Shown: positions 59,937 to 64,000 of the stretch, one piece after another
How positions within the stretch are numbered: the stretch's first letter is position 1
Layout of the letters: every line of letters begins with the position of its first letter
NCBI GenBank assembly: GCA_963742035.1
Contig: CAVUKH010000002.1
Location: 62,001-126,000, forward strand
Direction of reading: 5' to 3'
Source: Bog-473 sp963742035
Lineage (GTDB): Bacteria > Actinomycetota > Acidimicrobiia > Acidimicrobiales > RAAP-2
DNA: 64,000 bases
The notes under the pieces: model-generated
The model's database searches: none
Seen by the model: only the letters and a program-made list of their open reading frames with translations
Told to the model about the DNA's origin: nothing
Made by a program: the position numbers and the translations under genes

Positions 59937-60025
59937 TCCTGCCCCACGGCTGGCGGCCACCGGTCACCACGCATTGACGCTGCAGTAACGTCGGCGTCGA
60001 TCGCTCAGAGGACGGGGGCCACCAC

Positions 60026-60862
60026 ATGACAGTCGGCATCGTGACGGGAGCGGGCCGCGGCATGGGCGCGGCCTGTGCCGAGCGCATGGTCGACATGGTC
60101 GACGTCCTCGTGATGGTCGATCGGGACGAGGTGTTGTTGGCCACCCAGGCGGACATGCTGGCGGCGGCCGGCCGCCGCGCCCAGCTGGAGCCCTTCGTCC
60201 TCGACGTGAAGGATCCCGGAGGGGTCACCCGCCTGGCGGCCCGGGTGGCGGAGCTCGGACCGTTGCGCGCCGTGGCGCATGCCGCCGGCCTCTCGCCGAC
60301 CATGGCCGACTGGCGGGAGATCCTCACCGTCAACCTGCTCGGGACGGCGCGGCTCGTGGAGGCCTGCCGTGTGCTGGCGGTGCCGGAGACCGCCGTCGTC
60401 TGCTTCGCATCCGTGGCGGCACTGCTGGCGTTGGACCCCGTGGACCTTCCCCCCGATGCCGTGCTCGACGATCCGCTGGCCGACAATTTCCTCGAGAAGC
60501 TGCGCAAGGTGGTCGGTCCCGAGCTCGAAGACCCGGGAATGGCCTACACGTGGAGCAAGCGTGGGGTGCACCGGCTGGTGCGACGGGAGGCCGTGCACTT
60601 CGGCCACGTCGGTGCCCGCATCTGTTCGGTCACCCCGGGCATGATCGACACGCCGATGGGACGTCAGGAAGCCGAGGCCCGTGACACCAGTGCGATGCTC
60701 GTGGAGATGTCGCCGATCCGCCGGGAGGGACGTCCCGAGGAGGTGGCGGCCGGGGCGGCCTTCCTTCTCTCGGACGAGGCGAGCTTCATCAGCGGCATCG
60801 ACCTCCCGGTCGACGGGGGGCTGGTGGCGGCCATACGCGGGGGAGGAGCGGCGCTGTCATGA
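60026..60862 (+). CDS. Short-chain dehydrogenase/reductase, 278 aa
   Basis: NAD(P)-dependent SDR with cofactor loop VTGAGRGMGAACAERM (6-21), MVDRDEV (Asp, NAD-type), AHAAGLSP, a Ser in FASVAALLAL near 127, an extended loop, then YTWSKRGVHRLVRRE with the Tyr/Lys pair near 174-178 and TPGMIDTPMG. The domain layout with a long Ser-Tyr loop resembles hydroxysteroid-dehydrogenase-like members. It begins 89 bases after the transporter and overlaps the esterase by four bases (ATGA), so the two form an operon that may process the imported compound. Confidence 0.9.
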   Translation: MTVGIVTGAGRGMGAACAERMVDMVDVLVMVDRDEVLLATQADMLAAAGRRAQLEPFVLDVKDPGGVTRLAARVAELGPLRAVAHAAGLSPTMADWREILTVNLLGTARLVEACRVLAVPETAVVCFASVAALLALDPVDLPPDAVLDDPLADNFLEKLRKVVGPELEDPGMAYTWSKRGVHRLVRREAVHFGHVGARICSVTPGMIDTPMGRQEAEARDTSAMLVEMSPIRREGRPEEVAAGAAFLLSDEASFISGIDLPVDGGLVAAIRGGGAALS

Positions 60863-61806
60863 GCTCGGTGGTGAACGTGAAGCACCTCCTCGATCCCGAG
60901 CTGCGCCCGGTCCTCGACGCGTTCGAACTCCCGGCCGTCGACGCCGAGGGCGTGGCGGCCATGCGGTCGGCATCGTTCTTCTCGCCTGATCTCTCCGACG
61001 CCGTGACACGCACCGACGACGTGGTCCCCGGCGACCCACCGGTACCCGTCCGCGTGCACCGGCCGGGGGGTGCAGAGGGTCTCCTCCCCGGCATCGTCAC
61101 CATCCATGGTGGCGGGTACGTCATCGGGTCATACGACATGGACAGCCCGCTGCTCGACCGCTGGTGTCCCCACCTGGGTGTGGTGGGCGTCTCGGTCGAA
61201 TACCGCCTCGCTCCCGAAACGGCCTATCCCGGACCGCTAGAGGATTGCTACGCCGCGTTGCGCTGGACCTACGACCACGCCCACAAGCTCGGTATCGACA
61301 AGGGACGGATCGGGATCTACGGCCTGAGCGCCGGGGGCGGCCTCGCGGCCGCGCTCGCCCTGCTCGCCCGCGACCGCGGCGAGGTCCCCGTGGCCTTCGT
61401 CCTGCTGGACTGCCCCATGCTCGACGACCGCCAGCGCACCCCCTCCATGCAGGCGGACGGGCTCTACGTGTGGGGCGCGGGATCGAACGAATTCGGCTGG
61501 CGCTCGTATCTCGGCGCCCTCTACGGCGCGGAGGACGTCCCGCCGTACGCGGCGGCGGCCCGGGCGAGCGACCTGGCCGGGCTCCCACCGACGTGCGTGG
61601 TCGTGGGTTCCATCGACGGGTTCCGCGACGAGGACATCGACTACGCCCAACGCCTCAACCAAGCCGGCGTGCCCTGTGAATCGCACGTCATCGCGGGGCT
61701 CCCGCACGCGTATCTGCTCGTGCCCGACGCGGCTGCGGTGCAGCTCGCCATGCACTGCATGGACGACTGGCTCACTCGTCAGCTGGCTCGCCTGGCTGCC
61801 GGTTGA
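60859..61806 (+). CDS. Alpha/beta hydrolase, hormone-sensitive-lipase (HSL) family esterase, 315 aa
   Basis: Carboxylic-ester hydrolase. The oxyanion-hole motif IHGGGY covers residues 82-87, the nucleophile is Ser157 in GLSAGG, the acid is the Asp in SIDGFRDEDIDY near 252-262, and the base is His in LPHAYL near 286. The cap is short and no signal peptide is seen, so it is cytoplasmic. It is coupled to the SDR by an ATGA overlap and converges on the thioesterase gene. Likely cleaves a small ester; substrate unknown. Confidence 0.92.
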   Translation: MSSVVNVKHLLDPELRPVLDAFELPAVDAEGVAAMRSASFFSPDLSDAVTRTDDVVPGDPPVPVRVHRPGGAEGLLPGIVTIHGGGYVIGSYDMDSPLLDRWCPHLGVVGVSVEYRLAPETAYPGPLEDCYAALRWTYDHAHKLGIDKGRIGIYGLSAGGGLAAALALLARDRGEVPVAFVLLDCPMLDDRQRTPSMQADGLYVWGAGSNEFGWRSYLGALYGAEDVPPYAAAARASDLAGLPPTCVVVGSIDGFRDEDIDYAQRLNQAGVPCESHVIAGLPHAYLLVPDAAAVQLAMHCMDDWLTRQLARLAAG

Positions 61807-61814
61807 CGGGCTGA

Positions 61815-62645
61815 TCAGAGCGCGCCGGCGCGGCCAGAACGCGCACGGATCATGGCGTCCTGCACGAAGGATGCCGCCAGCTGTCCGTCGCGGCGGAAGA
61901 TGTCGCCCTGACCGTAGCTCCGCCCGTGCCCGGCGAACGAGCTGCGCTGCTGCAGCAGGTGCCACTCGGCGGCGGGGCAGCGTTCGTGGTACGTGAGCGT
62001 GTGGCTCAGGACGCCCGTGGACAGCGTCACGTGCGCCTGGGCCTGGCCGACGCCGGCGTGGGGACGCATGGCGGTCCCGATGAGGAAGCCGTCGGTGGAG
62101 TACGCCACCAGGGCCTGATCGGTGGCGGGATCGTCGGGCGCACCGACGAAACGGACCCAGGCATCGAGCTCGGGCGGGCCCACCAACTCGGGATCGCTCA
62201 GGTCGACGTCGTCGACGATGAGGATCTCCCACGCCCCCTCGCCGCGCACGGTCGCGGCCGCTTCGTCGGGACCGGACTGCGTCCGTGGCGTATCGGCGTG
62301 CCGGATCACGTCGGGCTCCTCGGCGCTGAGGAGGACCAGCGAACGGGTCACCAGCGTCTCACCCTGGCTGATCGTCACCGTGCTGCTGGCCACGGAACGC
62401 CCGCTGTGCATGCGATCGACCGCGATGTCGAGGGGCGTGTCGGGCGATGCGCCGCGGGCGAAAACGGTGTGGATCGTCTTCACGGCCTTCCCGTCCTGGC
62501 CGGCCAGCCCGGCCATCACCGACTGCGCCAGCAGCTGCCCACCGAAGACGACGCCGTGGGTGGCGCTCAGGCTGTTCGCCCGGTAGCGGTCGGTGCCGAC
62601 CTCTTCGAGCGTCAGGGCATTGACGAACGCGGCGATCGTGAACAT
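61815..62645 (-). CDS. tesB: Acyl-CoA thioesterase II (TesB-type), 276 aa
   Basis: Double-hotdog thioesterase releasing free acid from acyl-CoA. N-terminal hotdog: ANSLSATHGVVFGGQLLAQSVMAGL and VFARGASPDTPLDIAVDRMHSGRSVASSTVTI; C-terminal hotdog: AYSTDGFLIGTAM, TLSTGVLSHTLTYHER and RSYGQGDIFRRDGQLAASFVQDAMIR, the last with the usual Gln. ATG 62645 is chosen because AGGAGG precedes it; ATG 62657 contains that RBS and is less likely. The gene stands alone, tail to tail with the esterase. It could recycle CoA when pathway intermediates accumulate. The symbol is by family. Confidence 0.88.
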   Translation of the reverse strand: MFTIAAFVNALTLEEVGTDRYRANSLSATHGVVFGGQLLAQSVMAGLAGQDGKAVKTIHTVFARGASPDTPLDIAVDRMHSGRSVASSTVTISQGETLVTRSLVLLSAEEPDVIRHADTPRTQSGPDEAAATVRGEGAWEILIVDDVDLSDPELVGPPELDAWVRFVGAPDDPATDQALVAYSTDGFLIGTAMRPHAGVGQAQAHVTLSTGVLSHTLTYHERCPAAEWHLLQQRSSFAGHGRSYGQGDIFRRDGQLAASFVQDAMIRARSGRAGAL

Positions 62646-62914
62646 GGTCCTCCTCATGGGGGCAGTGGGCTGTTGGGGGCAGGGCTCTCGGGGCGGTGGG
62701 CCACCACTGTGGCATCGCCGCTCCGGCGGGTGTCGGTCCGGCCTCCGGAACCGGTCGGAACGGGCGCGCGAGGCCCGAGAGCAGGATCCTACCTTCGTTT
62801 TTGACGGCGACGTCAAAGTCAGATACCCTCCCGAAAAGACTCTTCCCAGGCACGCGTCCCGCCATATGCCGGCAGTGCCGCCGTCGTGCCCTGGGTGATC
62901 CGGACGACGAGAGG

Positions 62915-64000
62915 ATGACGACCGTGAGTGACGCAGTGAAGGTCAACCCCGAGCAGAGGATGCTCATCGACGGCGAGCTCGTCGACGCCGATTCGGGTCA
63001 GACCTTCGACAACGTGAACCCGGCGACAGAGGAGGTCATCGGTCAGGTCGCCGACGCCTCGACCGCCGAAATGCAGCGGGCCATCGACGGCTCACGGCGG
63101 GCCTTCGACGAGACGGACTGGTCGACGAACCACGCCTTCCGCAAGCGCTGCCTCGAGCAGCTCCAGGACGCGTTGCAGGCCCAACAGGAGGAGTTGCGCG
63201 AGCAGCTCATCCTCGAGGTCGGCTGCCCACGCATGACGACCAATGGCCCGCAGCTCGATGCGCCACTCAGTGACGCGCTGTCCTGGCCGGCCAAAATGAT
63301 CGACCAGTTCGAGTGGGAGACGGTCCTGCCCGACGCGATCAGCCTGCAGGGCTCGCTCGACTCGCGCCGGATCTGGCGAGAGCCCGTCGGCGTGGTCGGG
63401 GCGATCGTGCCCTGGAACTTCCCCTTCGAAGTGACCTCGCACAAGCTGGGCCAGGCGCTGGCCACCGGCAACACGGTCGTGCTGAAGCCCGCCCCGGATA
63501 CGCCGTGGAACGCCACCTTCCTAGGCCGCCTCATCGCCGAGCAGACCGACATCCCACCGGGCGTGGTCAACATCGTCACGTCGTCGGACCATCTCATCGG
63601 CGAGGAGCTCACGCTGTCGCCCAAGGTCGACATGATTTCGTTCACGGGCTCGACCGCGGTGGGCCAGCGCATCATGGAGAAGGGCGCCGCCACCATGAAG
63701 CGGACGTTCCTCGAGTTGGGCGGGAAGTCGGCGACCATCGTCCTCGAGGACGCCGACCTCGGCTTCGCCACGTTGATGGGCATGGGCGCCTGCTTCCACG
63801 CCGGCCAGGGCTGCGCCATTCAGACCCGCATGCTGCTGCCCCGATCCCGCTACGAGGAGGGCGTCGAGACGCTGAAAGGGCTGTTCGCCGCGGTGCCCTA
63901 CGGCGACCCGCAGCGGCCGGACGTCATTATGGGGCCGGTCATCTCATCGAAGCAGCGCGAGCGTGTGCTGGGGCTCATTGAGAAGGGAAAGGCCGAGGGC
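62915..64000 (+). CDS. Aldehyde dehydrogenase, 3'-truncated by the window end
   Basis: The frame runs from ATG 62915 (MTTVSDAVKVNPEQRMLIDG) through 362 codons to the edge without a stop. It has PWNF near 165, FTGSTAVG near 244, catalytic Glu in LELGGKSATIV near 268 and Cys in GQGCAIQTRMLLPR near 301. GTG 62924 has a better-spaced GAGAGG and may be the true start. It is a paralogue of the ALDH at 29116-30597, sharing ELREQLILEVGCPRMTT-like and GCAIQTRMLLPR blocks. Full length would be about 495 residues. The 269-base gap upstream to the thioesterase holds a modest AT-rich patch near 62800-62830, possibly the promoter. Confidence 0.92.
   Translation, partial: MTTVSDAVKVNPEQRMLIDGELVDADSGQTFDNVNPATEEVIGQVADASTAEMQRAIDGSRRAFDETDWSTNHAFRKRCLEQLQDALQAQQEELREQLILEVGCPRMTTNGPQLDAPLSDALSWPAKMIDQFEWETVLPDAISLQGSLDSRRIWREPVGVVGAIVPWNFPFEVTSHKLGQALATGNTVVLKPAPDTPWNATFLGRLIAEQTDIPPGVVNIVTSSDHLIGEELTLSPKVDMISFTGSTAVGQRIMEKGAATMKRTFLELGGKSATIVLEDADLGFATLMGMGACFHAGQGCAIQTRMLLPRSRYEEGVETLKGLFAAVPYGDPQRPDVIMGPVISSKQRERVLGLIEKGKAEG

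Noticed and set aside
1..64000. Frequent ATT-Glu (ATTGAG) codon pairs despite high GC, as a possible modification-site avoidance signal
   Set aside because: ATCGAG and CATCGAG also occur in several genes, so no clear avoidance can be claimed without counting over the genome.
1..64000. tRNA, rRNA, phage or plasmid-origin features
   Set aside because: I saw no cloverleaf-like sequence, rRNA segment, integrase, transposase, phage structural gene or origin repeats on reading both strands.

Overview
The window is 64 kb of GC-rich DNA with GTG and TTG starts and tightly packed genes that often overlap by 1 or 4 bases (TGATG, ATGA, GTGA). The gene content points to an actinomycete (Actinomycetota): three cytochrome P450s, two LLM oxidoreductases of F420-dependent type, a 3-ketosteroid-hydroxylase-type ferredoxin reductase, many acyl-CoA dehydrogenases (ACADs), CaiB/BaiF CoA transferases, crotonases, short-chain dehydrogenases (SDRs) and a crowd of TetR regulators. 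I cannot name the species. No rRNA, tRNA, CRISPR array or insertion sequence was seen.

Layout. 0-4 kb: end of a hydrolase gene, a P450-SDR operon divergent from a TetR gene with a 28-bp palindrome between them, and a membrane fatty-acid desaturase. 4-11.4 kb: LLM oxidoreductase, zinc alcohol dehydrogenase, a DeoR gene with a remnant of a sugar isomerase upstream, and an operon P450 / enoyl-CoA hydratase / NAD(P)-binding protein / FMN reductase. 11.5-15.5 kb: acyl-CoA synthetase plus CoA transferase, facing an ACAD. 15.6-20.1 kb: a four-gene beta-oxidation operon (frameshifted synthetase, two ACADs, crotonase). 20.1-24.3 kb: GntR regulator divergent from flavin monooxygenase / CoA transferase / CitE-like lyase. 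24.3-31.5 kb: TetR and P450 divergent from a Rieske oxygenase with a small partner, then its probable reductase and an aldehyde dehydrogenase, then TetR. 32-34.3 kb: secreted family 3 glycosidase with visibly lower GC. 34.3-39.8 kb: ACAD pair, SnoaL-like protein, TetR, LLM oxidoreductase and an SDR split by a 98-base duplication. 39.9-50.6 kb: 2-oxoglutarate dioxygenase, amidohydrolase, DoxX, SDR, CoA transferase, quinone-oxidoreductase-like protein, an APH-type kinase next to an ACAD10/11-like dehydrogenase, crotonase and two TetR genes. 50.8-53.4 kb: a second family 3 glycosidase broken in at least ten places. 53.4-60 kb: an ABC importer condensed into a binding protein plus two giant fusions, one joining an MFS transporter to an ABC ATPase and the other joining both membrane subunits to the second ATPase. 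60-64 kb: SDR, lipase-type esterase, thioesterase and a truncated aldehyde dehydrogenase.

How it fits together. Nearly everything is catabolic. Oxygenases (P450, Rieske, flavin, 2-oxoglutarate) would hydroxylate a substrate, SDR/ADH/ALDH enzymes would oxidise it, synthetases or CoA transferases would make the CoA ester, and ACADs, crotonases, lyase and thioesterase would shorten it. The substrate is not evident; lipids, terpenoids, steroids or branched acids all fit. Local TetR, GntR and DeoR genes sit next to palindromes or repeats that are candidate operators.

Sequence quality. Reading frames break in many genes, mostly between 39 and 54 kb. Protein similarity continues in another frame after each break and several breaks fall in G or C runs, so many are probably sequence errors; the second glycosidase may be a true pseudogene.
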